From assembly GCF_000224145.3 (NCBI RefSeq), contig NC_020174.2, forward strand, positions 248,001-312,000: a stretch of 64,000 nucleotides of DNA, in the 5' to 3' direction. A program made the position numbers and the translations under genes. Positions 34,601 through 46,800 of this stretch are shown here, piece after piece. A model generated the notes under the pieces. That model saw nothing but the letters and a program-made list of their open reading frames with translations, was not told the DNA's origin and did not search any database. Numbering within the stretch: position 1 is the stretch's first letter; the number at the start of each line of letters is the position of its first letter. Source of the stretch: Ciona intestinalis (lineage: Eukaryota; Chordata; Ascidiacea; Phlebobranchia; Cionidae).

Positions 34601-37007
34601 AACCTAACCTATAATTCTACTCTGTATGGGTGAGGTCCAACGCCAAAGTACCTGGGATTTAGACCACAGTTGACGTCAAGCCTCCATCCACAATATTACT
34701 TTAATTAACACTAACTTAAGTAGATATAGCTACATTATTTTGAGCATAAAAATTAAAGAATATATTTCGGTTTAATGACATACCGGCACGGGCGCGCAGC
34801 TATTAAAACGTTAAACATTAACGCACAATTTATAAAGAAAGCTTTTAATCTATGATGTATCAAATGTTATTGGCCCCTAAAGATTTTGGTCTCTACAACA
34901 CCACCAATGTAAAAAGAGAACGCTAACATTGACTTGGCAAAGCTAGCTGCAGCAACTTTGGTTCACCGGGTATAAACATTACTTTGATGCTGTACGAGAT
35001 TAGGACCGAAAAGTCTTTCCTGCTGTATTTAAATACTAATCACTAAAACCACATATAAGCAAACTTACTGTATTGTAAAGCAGAAGCAGCGGTTGCCATT
35101 CTACGTTCGATGCTTTCAGCTGTTTCAGTTCCACGCTCGTTTAAACGATTTTGTAATGTCTGGAATATAAAACAGATATATTGGTGAAAGGCAGGGTTAG
35201 AATTCAAGGCCCAGGCAGGGTGGGTAAGTGTACTGTGATATTAATGTTAAAGGCATAGCTTTGAATTAATGTTAAATAAGACACTCAAGTTCCCACCCAC
35301 AAGGATATAAGTGACCAAACCAACCAAAAGTCATGTCTGCTTATCCACACACTACAATAGCTTCAGGAACTCGACTGTGAGCATGGGAGTGGCATCCATA
35401 GATAAGTCACTCAAGTTCCCACCCACAAGGATATAAATGACCAAACCAACCAAAAGTCATGTCTGCTTATCCACACACTGCAATAGCTCCAGCAATCGAC
35501 TGTGGACATGGGAGTGGCAACTAATGTGTCCTTACCTCCAGTGATGGTGGGGCAATGAAGACACACAGAGGATCCAGATCCGTCTTCTTGATGCTTTTCA
35601 CTCCTTGTTCATCAATATCCAACAAACATATCTTGTTGTTCTTCAGGACATCTTGTACCGCTTGTTTGCTGTGGATTGTATGAAGATCAATATTAGGTAC
35701 AACATTACCCGCTGGTGCAGCCATAATGAGAAAAGTTCCATTCTAATTGGGACTTTTTGGGAGTTTACTGTTGTTGTTTAGGTTAAGGTGTGCCCTCGAA
35801 ATTTAGAAGGTGTTTTAGTGTGGCTTTGAGATTTATAACACTAAATAAATAACTAAAAACTGTGCCATTATATCACTTGAAGGAATATAACTTTTTTATC
35901 CTTAGTTGTTATTACACGAGTGTTCTGTTTCATGCACCTCATGCTCACTCACAAGTTACTGCGTACAGAACTTTGTGGGTGATTATAGAAAGTAGTATGA
36001 AATAACAAAACCACTGTTGTTACCTGGTCCCATACATGTTGTTAGAGAACTTTGCGTGTTCGATAAAGTTGCCACGATGGATTTCCTTCTCCATTTCCTC
36101 CACTGTAGTGAAATGATAATGTTTCCCACCAACTTCACCCGGCCGGGGTTGCCGTGTCGTATCTGTGGGTATGATGTCATTAAATATGATGCCATAAATA
36201 TGGGGTCAATAATGTATGGCTCATGGGTGACATCATGAACTATTGTTGAAACTAAAACGGGGCTGATGATAAAGAGTGTGACATCACAAACAGCATGACA
36301 TCATCAGGCAGAAAACGGCAACATCAAACAATGTGAATGATTTTTGGGCGAAATGTACATTTTATAGAAAAGAATTCAGTTGACTTTGTTGTCGGATAAA
36401 TATTCCATAGCACTTGACCCTCAAAATCAACCATATACTACGCTGCTTTTGCAACTGGGTACAGTGTAATATACCAATATTGGCTTCCCTAATACAGAAT
36501 TTGATTTTACCAGGATTTCGTCTGCCATATGGCAACTGGTTGGTAAAATTTGCGGCTCAGACAATACACAGTAGAATCACCAGGTAAATTATTGTATCGC
36601 TCTTTGGTGTTATGGTTCCACATGTAACGTGCTGTAGTGTATGTTCCACGCGCCAACTCGAGTTCGCTCGAGGCAGAGAAGGCGCCGTATTATTATTATT
36701 GTTGTTGTTGTTGTAACGCGCGTGTGCACTCCTGTGTGTGACGTGTTTGTCACAGGCTCGCCACGTTTCCTTCTCTCTTTTTGGGTGTGACAAGTTTTGT
36801 GGAGGTGAACGGCAATTGCAATATGGTTTGATCGCGTAAGGAGTTATGAATAAATATACGATACGCTACATTATATATATATGTGGAAATAAACTTACGC
36901 GAAACACTGAATCCAAACTCATTTGGGAATTCTTTGAACAGCAAACCCAACAAAGTACTTTTCCCACTCCCAGACGGCCCACTGAACACAACTGGTCTTA
37001 ATGCCAT
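31207..37007 (-). CDS. GUK1: Guanylate kinase, with a possible C-terminal extension
   Basis: Exons 37007-36899, 36162-36024, 35668-35536, 35159-35069 and 34525-34440 give 186 residues. The P-loop GPSGSGKS is at 10-17, followed by TTRQPRPGEVGG (GMP binding), FIEHAKFSNNMYGTS, ICLLDIDEQGV, FIAPPSLE, the lid RGTETAESIERRM and VYDIIIVND. Role: GMP (dGMP) + ATP to GDP + ADP in the cytosol. Two ends are possible. Reading past the exon 5 donor adds three residues, near the usual ~198. Splicing to the acceptor before 31623 adds a 138-residue acidic tail (exon 31623-31207) ending CTIV. The tail joins in phase 0, but its acceptor is weak and there is no homology to support it; it could also be a separate small gene starting at ATG 31632. 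The 34-31 kb intron contains a SINE and MITE fragments. Confidence 0.9.
31990..32060. mobile_element. hAT-like end (fragment)
   Basis: CCCAGTGGTTCCCAAACTTT matches the CAG..GGTTCTCAAACT type of hAT terminus. No partner end was found nearby. A similar lone end is at 19708 (GCAGGGCTTCCCAAACTTAA). Confidence 0.5.
32962..33178. mobile_element. GGGGTAAGATGGG MITE copy with duplicated right end
   Basis: Left end TAGGGTGGGGGTAAGATGGG; the right part contains TTGTTTTGTCTCCCCCCACC twice in tandem (near 33120 and 33150), then TTACTATA. The internal sequence (GGTAGTAAATAAAGAATAT, ACACGATCAGG) matches the copy at 22984-23175. Confidence 0.7.
34170..34320 (-). repeat. SINE copy (reverse) with a distinct tRNA-like head
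   Basis: CAATGGGTTGGTCTAATTGC, TGTCTTGCCCCAGGACATAT, then a head reading in reverse as CACTGGTTAGGTGTCTGTAA and GGTTCAATCCTCGATAC. The head differs from the other copies. Confidence 0.7.
34605..34690 (+). repeat. 97-bp repeat single unit, GUK1 intron 4
   Basis: ATTCTACTCTGTATGGGTGA, GGTCCAACGC and ACCTGGGATTTAGACCAC. Confidence 0.65.
35276..35521 (+). repeat. 126-bp tandem repeat, GUK1 intron 3
   Basis: About two units: CACTCAAGTTCCCACCCACA at 35282 and near 35410; CTGTGAGCATGGGAGTGG at 35375 and CTGTGGACATGGGAGTGG at 35500. The array stops 15 bases from exon 3 (35536), on the splice-donor side, as in PDE12. Confidence 0.9.
36690..36714 (+). repeat. Trinucleotide microsatellite
   Basis: ATT repeats running into GTT repeats, GUK1 intron 1. 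Confidence 0.8.
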
Positions 37008-38266
37008 GATTTTATTATTAATGTTTCAGGTGATTTAATAAAATTAAATGATTCTAAACACAAAATTAAAAATATATATAAAAACAATCAAATAGTGTTG
37101 ATTTATAAATGTTACAGCGACTGTTAATCCTCACTAAGTAAGGAACGAACTGAACAAGCGTCGCAACCATAAAATTTGAACATATTACTACTGCAACCAA
37201 AACACTACATTATCATATTAGACCACGGATTCACTTTATAAAAGTTTATTAATTTCGTAATATAAAACTTTGTATTTAAAAAAATATTTGTAGGGTTATT
37301 AATATCCGCCATAAAATACATTCATATAGAACTTGGCACTAAATCTTTATCAAAAGCAAGGTACAAATATAACGCGACGCGTGACCTAGCGTCCTAGCCT
37401 ATCGTACAAAGCGCTTATAACTCGTACGTGTCCACAATTTATAGCTTCAGTTTGATTGACAGTTATTGTTTTGTTTACTATATGCAGCCCTGACGAACCC
37501 AACAGACATGCAAGCATGCAAAACCAGACCATCTGCCAACGTAACTTTGGAAAATACGCGTTTTACTACGTCATCAAACGTTATATACAAATGACGTCAC
37601 TGGGTTTTCACGCATGATTGATTCGCAGAAGAAATGTGATTAATTTGTGGGGAGCAAGAGAAATTAAAAAAATGTATTTTATCTTAACAGTGCAGTAAAA
37701 TATTATAATTTTACTGTAAATGACTGTAGGGAACCGAGTAGTATATTCAACCAAATTTGAGTTTATAAATTAATCAGCTATCATGACACTTACCGACAAC
37801 CACGTTCTGGACACAACCCCTTCTGCAAGGAAACATGCTGTAAAAATTCGTGACGTCACTTGAGATTTGTTAAACAAACTTTCTTAGAATTTGTGAATTT
37901 TATCTTTAAATTTATGAAAATAAAGTAAAATATTGTAATTATAACAAATGTGTGTTTCATTTTTACAAGAGTTAACGAATTTTAATGTAATTTAGGCGCT
38001 AGTAAATAATCCTCTTTTAACTTTATCTGTATGCTAACTCCAACTGTTAGAAGCTTTACAATTATTGTTACCAACCAGCAAATCTATTTTAGTTAATTAA
38101 AATTATTTACTCGTATTTTAGTAGCTTAAAATACAAGCTTGACTGTGATCATACATTATACTCATAGGAAAATACATAGAGACGAAGACACCTATGTTAA
38201 AGTAATTAATTTGATTGGCATTCCAGTGCAGTAGCAATATTTTTGTGTCGTTGTAAATATAAGAAG
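37008..38266. promoter_or_regulatory. Divergent promoter region GUK1 / ZC3H15
   Basis: 1.26 kb between the two ATGs, which point away from each other. AT-rich, no SINE. Several ACGTCA/TGACGTCA words (around 37570-37600 and 37852) look like CREB/ATF sites, but this word is common across the window. No clear TATA box could be assigned. Confidence 0.5.
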
Positions 38267-41200
38267 ATGCCGCCCAAGAAAAACAAGGGAGCCAGCACCA
38301 AAACTGAACAAAAGAAAAAGGATAAGATTATAGAGGTTCGTGCCTTAACTCCTTAGTTTAATGTTTATGAGGTGAAGCTGCGGTGCTAGTAAAGAATCTC
38401 CCCCCCCCCTCACCTTTTTTGCTAACCACTAACCCCTAGGTTGGGGGGTTAGTAGTTAGTGGTTAGTGTTTAGCAAATAAGGTGGGGGGGAAGATTCACT
38501 AGCACCGAAGTATTAAGTGGCTACATTATATGCCAACCTCTAATATGTTGCTTTTTGTCTCTTATTTTTTTGATGTCAGGTCACGAAAGTATTGTACAAT
38601 AGCACTAAACATTTATGTCTTTTAAAACATATCAACCTACAAAGCTACATACTTGGTAACTTGTAAGTGGACACAAGGTGTATGAAACAGAATGCTCGTG
38701 CTGACAAGCAAAAGTAAATATAGAAGCTAAATTAATTTATTTATATTTTCAGGATAAAACTTTTGGATTAAAAAACAAGAAAGGGTCGAAACAACAAAAG
38801 TTTGTTAAACATGTCAATCAACAAGTTAAAGCAGGGGGCGACCCAAATGCAAGGAGGGTAGGTTGTTTTGTTTGCAAGTGTTAAAATTATATGACTCCTT
38901 GGTGTTGGGGGTAATATACCTACATCCCAGGTCTCAGCTGTGCCTTACTGAAGATCTCACTCTTATAGAATAGAATCTCTATTTTTGAGTGTTTATAAAC
39001 TGCCTCAGTCGGGTCTAGATGGTAGCACCCTGGATGTTGGGGTAATATATCTACATTCCAGGTCTCAGGTTCGCCTCACTGAAGCAATCACCCTTATAGA
39101 ATAGAATCTCTATTATTGACTTCATATTTTCTTCCTCAGATTGAACAACAAAGACTCGAAGAAAAGAAAAAGAAAGAAGAAGAAAAGAGAAAAAGGGAAG
39201 AAATGGACAGCTTGTTTAAACCTGTTGTTATTCAGAACAAAGTTGGAAAAGGTAAATAAAAACTTAAAAATGGGTTGCTGGGCCAAACTACTTAATTCTG
39301 CTTGGGAGCTAATTCATGTGGTACAAAATAAATTAATTTGCTGAATGTGTTCAGCATTCAACACATTCAGCAAATCCCCTTTGGCATAAAATATTTGGTG
39401 CTTAATATGGTACAGATTGAACCTTGCAAAAGTTTGTATAATTCTGCCACTGATTATTGTTTCTCATCCACAGGTGCCGACCCCAAGTCAGTGTTGTGTG
39501 CGTTCTTTAAACAAGGATTGTGCCATAAGGGAGACAGATGTAAGTTCTCCCATGATCTTGCTATAGAGAGGAAAGGAGAAAAAAGAAGTTTGTATTCCGA
39601 TGTGAGAGAGGAAGATATGGCGAATGGTGGGTTGGCTGTGGTGTAGAAACTAACATGTAGTATATATAGAAGGTTGGAGTAAAAGGGTTTATGTTTTCAT
39701 TCTCTTTTATCTTCTTGTTTATAATCGTATCCTCACGAATCTACATTAGCCTGGTTAATTGTTAACGATTAGGAAAATGGGATTTTATGTGCTAACAATA
39801 TCAATCTAACTTCTGAACCCCACAGTATTATATATGTATAGTTAGATACGTTTTGACCAACTTTTTAAGTTGTAACCCGACTTAATATTTTGAGACAATG
39901 GTATTCGAATATTTATCCATGAAAAATTAAAGTTATCGTTTCAATATATTTTGACTAAATTGTACAAAATTTAATATTCAAGACACAATGGATAAATGGG
40001 ACGAAGACAAACTGAAGGAGGTGGTTGAGAAGAAACATGGGGCTGGTAACAAACAGAAAACGAAAACTGACATTGTGAGTTTATTTACTATCATAACTAA
40101 CTTGCTGTTTGTTCTAAATGACATGAATGCTGAAATATTGAGGCATTTTCTATAGAGGCCTAATTCATAAACACAGGGGAGGCAGGGATAGTTAGACACA
40201 CAATCCTGTGAAACAAATCTAACTTATTGGTTGTAATGTTTACTGATTGTGGTTATTAAAATGATAAAGTCACCTAAAGATTGATGTTTGTGTTTCATTG
40301 AATCAATAATTTTATATTTAGGTTTGCAAACATTTTGTTCAAGCGATTGAAGAAAAGAAATACGGTTGGTTTTGGTCTTGTCCAAATGGGGGAACTAACT
40401 GTATGTATAGGTTCGTATATAATGCTGTTGCCACTAGTGTATATACATAGCAGAACATTTTTAAATATTTTCCTTTGTATACAATAAATACAACAAATAT
40501 CCAAGATATGGGAAACAGCATAACAGTTGTGGGCTGTCCTGCACTTTAAGGACAAAAATAAATTAAAGGTAATTGGTTTAAAAGTGTATTTGTTTAACTG
40601 TCCCAATAGGTAGTAACTCATTATGTGTTGCAAAAAAACAGATTAGAGTTAGTTTAAAAATAAAGTTAGGAAACATAATAATTGTTTGTTGTGTTTTCCA
40701 GACATGCATTGCCTCCTGGCTTCGTGTTGAAAAGCGAGCAGAAGAAGATGGACGCTCAAGCTGAGCAAATATCTATTGAGGATCTTGTGGAAAAAGAACG
40801 AGCAGCACTGGGATCTAAAGTTACAAGGGTATGGAAACACTGAAAATGTATAGCTATAATTGCTTTTCTGATAGTAGCAAAAACAGTATTGCACCAGCGT
40901 TTAGTCTGGCGTGCAGCAAGCATTCATTAGGGTATTCATCATTACCACTGTCTCAGATGAAATGTTGGTGGAATCTCTTAATGTTTTTAAAGTCTGGTGT
41001 TAGGGGTTTGCATTATACCCCAAAAATACGGGCTCCATACTGATACTATTGTTGGCATATGTGTCCTTGGGAAAACGCTTAGAGCAATTGTACCAAATTA
41101 TTGATCTTTTATATATTTTTAATGTGCAACACTGTTGAATATTGCTTAGGTAACACTGGAGACCTTCCTTGCTTGGAAGAAGAGAAAGAAGGAGGAAAAG

Positions 41201-42454
41201 ATCAAGAAAATGAAAGCTAACAAGGATTCAAGGCAGCGAGATTTCAAGTCAGGGAAATGTCTTGGGGTGAGTTATATATATATATATATATAATAGTTGG
41301 GGTAAGATGGCACATGTTTAAATAGGCTGGGTTAAGACGGTCCACATTTAAGAAAGTAAGATGGGGTAATAAACCTTTACCCCAAATTCTATGGCATACT
41401 TCTCTTAACAAAACCTACAACCCCTCACCCCATACAGAATAGGAAATATAAGATAACTATATCTAAAAATAAAAAGGGCCTTACCTATGTAAGATATAAT
41501 ATAAGATATTTATGTGTCACAGGTGAGTGGTCGCGAAGTGTTTGAGTTCCAACCTGAGATGGTGGGTGCCGATGATGATGAGGCCGATGAAGTAACGTAC
41601 GTAGAAATCATATATACAATATACATCATATAAACATAGATATGTTAAAGCTGTGGATATGATAAATTGAAATATATCAATGTCCACTGCCTTGGCACAT
41701 GTGTGTATTGTGCCTCTAGCTTCGGGTTACAGTTTCAAGACTTTATGCTGCCACCATTGTTGGCATAGGTGTTTATCAGCGGGCATGAGGTGTATCAAAC
41801 AGAACACCCATGGCCCATGTAATAACGACCGGGTGCCCCGCTACACGAGGGTAAATAGGATTTACTCCTATAATATGATGAGTCATCAGGTACGAGCATA
41901 GTGATGACGAGGCGGAAAAGGTTGAGATTCGAGGAATATCCGACGCCATGTTTGTTCCAGAGGAAGTCGATTCAAGCGGAACGCAAGCTTCGAACGAACG
42001 ACTGAAGTCAATGAACCATGACGGTAAATATCTTTATTGTTTTCAATAACGTGTTATATGATATTTAAATTGGCGCTTTCGTTATAAAAGGATTTTTGAC
42101 AGACAAAATGTTGGTAAAATAAAACTTATATACTAAGGAATCAATGTATATACTGTAGGTTGGGGTAAGATGGTGCATGGTTTTATTACCCTATGTTTAA
42201 GTTTCTCACAGATTCAGAGGATTCAAGCAGGCTGTGGCTATGTGGAAAACTTCAGAATTCATTTACTAAAATTTATCTTTGACAAAATTGATATTTTTAC
42301 AGAAAATGACAAACTTTCTGAGGCGGCAGGTGGAGAGGTTGTAACTAATGGTGTCACGAAAGATGAGGTTGCCACAGATGTCCCTGTTGATGAAGACCTT
42401 TTCACGGAAGACTTGGATGATTTAGATGCTGAATTAGAAGGACTAGATGTTTAG
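38267..42454 (+). CDS. ZC3H15: Zinc finger CCCH domain-containing protein 15 (DFRP1)
   Basis: Eleven exons in frame, 407 residues: 38267-38335, 38753-38857, 39140-39251, 39474-39626, 39983-40074, 40322-40410, 40702-40828, 41150-41266, 41523-41596, 41890-42023, 42303-42454. The Lys-rich N-terminus ([24 protein letters not shown]) is followed by CCCH finger 1 (C-x8-C-x5-C-x3-[20 protein letters not shown]), then [17 protein letters not shown]. Finger 2 starts at VCKHF and runs through [11 protein letters not shown] to MYRH. Next come [11 protein letters not shown] and [13 protein letters not shown]. The acidic C-terminus ([20 protein letters not shown]) closes it. Family role: DFRP1 binds and stabilises the translation GTPase DRG1 and acts with it on ribosomes in the cytoplasm. 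Human protein is 426 residues. Every exon finds a counterpart in the human protein in order. Confidence 0.97.
38381..38507. mobile_element. Foldback element, ZC3H15 intron 1
   Basis: CGGTGCTAGTAAAGAATCTC at the left and the reverse complement GATTCACTAGCACCG at the right, with poly-C/poly-G runs and TGCTAACCACTAACC / GGTTAGTGTTTAGCA inside. The whole 127 bases can pair into one long hairpin. A related end, GGTGCTAGTGAAGAA, stands alone at 59510. Confidence 0.8.
38890..39112 (+). repeat. Two units of the 97-bp repeat variant, ZC3H15 intron 2
   Basis: GTTGGGGGTAATATACCTAC / GTTGGGGTAATATATCTACA and AATAGAATCTCTATT occur twice, about 120 bases apart. The same variant is seen at 7555-7675. Confidence 0.75.
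41300..41440. mobile_element. GGGGTAAGATGG MITE fragment merged with a 97-bp repeat remnant
   Basis: TTGGGGTAAGATGGCACATG, then GGGTTAAGACGGTCCAC and AAGATGGGGTAATAAAC. It follows a TA microsatellite (41271-41292) in ZC3H15 intron 8. Confidence 0.55.
41680..41870 (+). repeat. SINE copy, ZC3H15 intron 9
   Basis: CTAGCTTCGGGTTACAGTTT (head), CCACCATTGTTGGCATAGGT, a deletion of the central body, then GCGGGCATGAGGTGTATC and AACGACCGGGTGCCCCGC. Confidence 0.75.
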
Positions 42455-43868
42455 TTTCATGTTTATTTTATGGGTGATTGACAGCTCTTGCTGGGTTTTT
42501 CAAAAACTTTTACTCTGCGTTCCGAAAAAAAATGCAATTTTCTGGTTGTTAGTCCTTATTTTACGTCTCACGAAGTTGTTTTAGGCTTTAAACATAATTT
42601 GCTTCCAATCTGTAAGTTCTCAGTTAATTCTATGATTTTGTGCATGCTGCTGAACTACTGAAAGCGTTCATGCCACAAGCCAACTAACTGCAGATGAATG
42701 GATGTTTTGTTCCAAGATACCGGGTGCTCAAATCTTGTTATTTATATCTTCCAATGTTAAATGCTGAAGGAAAGTTTTTCAATGGAATCGAAAGTGTTTT
42801 GTATTGTTTAGCTGCCGTGTTGGAAGGTAGCACTGCAGAAATGTGAATAGATCTTCTTTTACACCAGATATATCAAGTTACGACATAGATGCTTGCTTAT
42901 GTGCCTCTTGTTCACTGTCAAGTTACACTATAGGTATTTTTGCATAGTTAACTAAACACATATGTTTAGGTATGTGTGGTTTTTGCAAAACCTTTTGCCC
43001 ACGGTCTAGTTATGTAACGGGGTGTTATATCTGCATAAGTAACATGCTTTTAGAATCGCAACGTTACAGTATCCTAACAAGTGTTAATACAGTACTTATT
43101 TATTTGACCTTCATGAAAGGCTTGTGTAGGAACGAACATTAGATGATACTGTACTATCAGCAGAGACCAAACAAACATTTGTGTCATCAAAAACAGTGTT
43201 TATTACAAAACAAACGAAACAATTTCAAAAATCATTTTCCCGCGTCATTCTGTATTTACACAACGTTTTATGTTGTGTTGTTTAATTCGGGGACAATATT
43301 CAGGTAGTTGCATACGGGTGCGTGTTTGTGCGTCGACGCTGTATTTCTGTTAATTTAAGCCTAATCCCTGCTCTACCTTCGGATGTCGCTCATATAGAAT
43401 AGAAACGGCAGTGAAATACAGAATAGCAGCAAAGTAACTTACGATATACCTGGATGTGGAGTACGTTCTCACTACATTTCAACGCATCAGTGGAAGACAG
43501 TTTGAAACATTGACGGATTACAAAGCAGTAAAGGTACAGTAGGAAACAGAAAGTAACTTAGAGCACCACAAACGCATAAGAGGAGACTTGACACGAAAAG
43601 AAAATGTTTAAACAATGCTGTCTGGCTATGAAGAGGTGTCTATTGGTTGGTTTGGTCATTTATATCCTTGTGGGTGGGAACATGAGTGACTTATCCATGG
43701 TTTCCACTCCCATGCCCACAATCGAGTTGCTAAAGCTATTGCAGTGTGTGAATAAGGAAAAGCAAACATGACTTTTGGTTGGTTTGGTCATTTATATCGT
43801 CGTGGATGGGAACTTGTTTAGCGTCTACGCTTGAAGTGATTCAGGTTAAAGAAACAAATAAAGTAAAA
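42455..43868. other. Intergenic between convergent genes
   Basis: 3' UTR of ZC3H15 in the first part, then a degenerate minisatellite-like stretch at 42880-42960 (GCTTATGTGCC, TTCACTGTCAAGTTACACTA) and a 126-bp repeat array at 43631-43820. No gene seen. Confidence 0.5.
43631..43820 (-). repeat. 126-bp tandem repeat (reverse), 3' of the GPCR gene
   Basis: TTGGTTGGTTTGGTCATTTA starts near 43639 and 43777, with CATGGTTTCCACTCCCATGC between. One and a half units, reverse complement of the arrays at 3087 and 35276. Confidence 0.85.
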
Positions 43869-46800
43869 TTAATGCGAAGTATCGACAACCCCACTGTCCC
43901 TGTAACTTGGCTTTTGTTCATCATCATGACTCGACAATAAACCATTGTGCTTTAATAAAGACGTAGTTGTGTCGTCACTATCTTTCGTTTGTTGCGTAGT
44001 TTCTGATGGTTCCTCCTCCACAAAGTTCGTTCGCTCTGTTTCAAGAAATACATCATCCTTTGATGACGTTATAGGTTCAGTAACGTCACGACTGTGCCTC
44101 TCGTTTGTTTCGTCATCACTTTTTGCGACGTCTGAGTTGCAGCGACGACCAGGCCGTGGGCTTTTGTCAAAAGATTCAAGTTTTAGGTCACCGTCCGGTG
44201 TTGTGTTTTTAATTCCCAANGAAAGGCAGACTTTGTCCAAGTTTTGAAACTTCCAAAGTTTGTGCCTGGATTTTGTTTAACGCTGGACTGCGGACTTCTC
44301 CTGTTACAGTGTTACTTCTCTCTCGTGAGCAGGTTTCGAACCCAGTAGCCTCGGTACTCGGGGAAGCGAGCCTACCGAGGTTATTTGGCCGCTGTAGGCA
44401 CTCATGACTATCAAATGAACGAATGCCGCTGCTGGATGAAGGCTCACGCCGTACAACCGCACGGTGGCGGTCGTGGAACACGACTTTTTCAACAGGACTG
44501 CATGGCAAACCCTATGGACAAAAAAACATCTTTTTAACATTTCCCACAACGAGAATTAATTAGCGCTACATTATTATGTCATACTTGTATTTAGGGTTAC
44601 GTTATACTTTTTACGCCGCTTTAACGACTGTTGGTTTTTTTCCCTTCTCTTCGTTGTTTTAATTTGTTTAATCTCCACAATCGTATTCGAAGAGATTAAT
44701 CAAACTTGTATTATAATACAGATTAGAGGTAAACTCGCAGGAAACCGCCATTTCCTTTGTTACCGATTGTGACGTAGCGTGTATCTGGAACGTTTCAAGC
44801 TACGTCATGTTTTTTCCCTTGTTTAAAATCGACCCCGCGATGACGTATGTGTTGAAAAAAATCGATTAAAACCAAATGTTTATCAGAGTAAGAGATTTGA
44901 ACGATTGCTTAAAAGCTTTTCGAAACATAAACACATTCGATCTTAAAGATTGCCCGCCTTACCACAATCAAGTTACTAAGTTTAGCCCAGCAGTGGTACA
45001 CAACATTGTTATTCTAAAAAGCGTTCGAAAACGTTACTGGACATATTCATATAAACGTATTTGGATATCGCCCCAGAATTTGTATCAGACTGGGATAAGA
45101 TGGTTTAAGTTTTCATTCTCATTTTTCGTCCTATTTGATCTCAATTAATTGCATTGCACAAGCAAATCAAATTTATTATGCCATCCACTTACGTAATCAA
45201 TGACGTCATCGTCGCTTGCTCTTCGATTTCTTCTAGCAGACCGAACGGAAGAATCTCCACCACGACGGGAAACCCCCGGACTCGCAACCGACCCCTGTTG
45301 ACTACTACGTGCACGTTTACTACTTCGCTTGCTGCCTTGACGACCTGGAAGAAATGACATCACGTATTAAAACAAGTGTCCATGTTAGGATCTCATATAT
45401 CTAAATGTGTATGTTTAGCTGCCAAGCTACGGTTGTATCAGAGACCCCCTGTAAAGCAGGTTTTACCCGTAGCGTGTTTACTACGGTGGTTTTGTTTTAA
45501 TTATAATTTACGGTGGTTTTGTTTTAATTATAATTTGATCTTTGTAATCGTAACCGAAGCAATAATCTTGGGTTAAATCCTAAATTAGTGGTTTAAAAAG
45601 TGCGGTTTACAATGCGGTCACACAGTCGTTTGTTCGAACACAATGGACAGCAGATAAACATATTACGTCACAAACCACGTTTCTTACGTAACCTAACAAT
45701 AGCTCTTATTACGTTTTGCATAAAAGGGGTCTGTCACAGATGTGAGAGATACCAAATGATACTGATGTTAAATGATAGGAGATTCGGGTTCAAGGCTCGA
45801 CGCTGCTACCATTTTGTTTGCGCATTAACTTATAAGAATTGGGCACGAGATGTAGAAAACAGAACGCCCAAAATGTGATATAGCGAGTGTCATTGCCCCG
45901 CCATGTGAGTATGTATAAATAAGTTACATTGATTGATTCACTTACTTGATATTCTTCGTCTGAATTCAGCAAATGCACCACGTGATGCAAAACTATCTGA
46001 TGACGTTTCAAACTCTGCTGTTTTCATGTTTCGAATCATCGCCTGTGATTGGACAGTTTGAGAATTACGATTATGGCGTAATCGGAAACAATAAGTTCGA
46101 AATTGTTTTTTTTTTATAAGATAGTCGATTAATATTCCTTCGTAAAAACCGCTACAGTACGGATTACAATAAACCGCTTTATTGGAACAGTAGAGCTGCA
46201 ATCGCGGGCGGTATAAACCAAGTAGGAACACACATGATGTTTCATACGCCCCATGCTTACTGTTGTGTGGTTACAGTTTCTTTTTACAAAGTTACATACG
46301 TGGTATGAGGTATATATGAAACAGAACAGCCGTGTTATAACAACTGTTGTTTAGAATTACTAAGTTACATTCATTCAAGATATCTTAGACATGCACTATA
46401 TTTCTAATAACGAGTCCTTAACTTACCAGCAATTCTTGTCGATATCTGACATTAGTAGCAACATACACGACCGGGTTAAGCATGGGTTGTAGGAAAGCAA
46501 GTCCAAATGTAAGCCAGGTGAACCAAGTTGATGACTTCACACCGGTTGATGCTTCGGCTAGAACTCGAATCTGTACGAACACATGTGCGCACGTGAATAT
46601 AAACGCTGTTATTTATACAATACAATATGTACATTCTATTCTTTAGGTGAAACCCTACAGTGAGGCATAGCATGGGACTGGAATTTAGGCCAGAGTTGCC
46701 CCATTACTTCAACATATGGTAACTTCACACGATTGCGGACGTGCGTATGAAACAGTTACAACGTTTTGCGAAGGACGTTTATACTTGTTGGTGGTTCGAT

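Noticed and set aside
35521-35724. ORF starting MAAPAGNVVPNIDLHTIHSK as a separate gene
   Set aside because: Its start lies in the intron; the conserved part is exon 3 of guanylate kinase, entered by an acceptor at 35669-35670.
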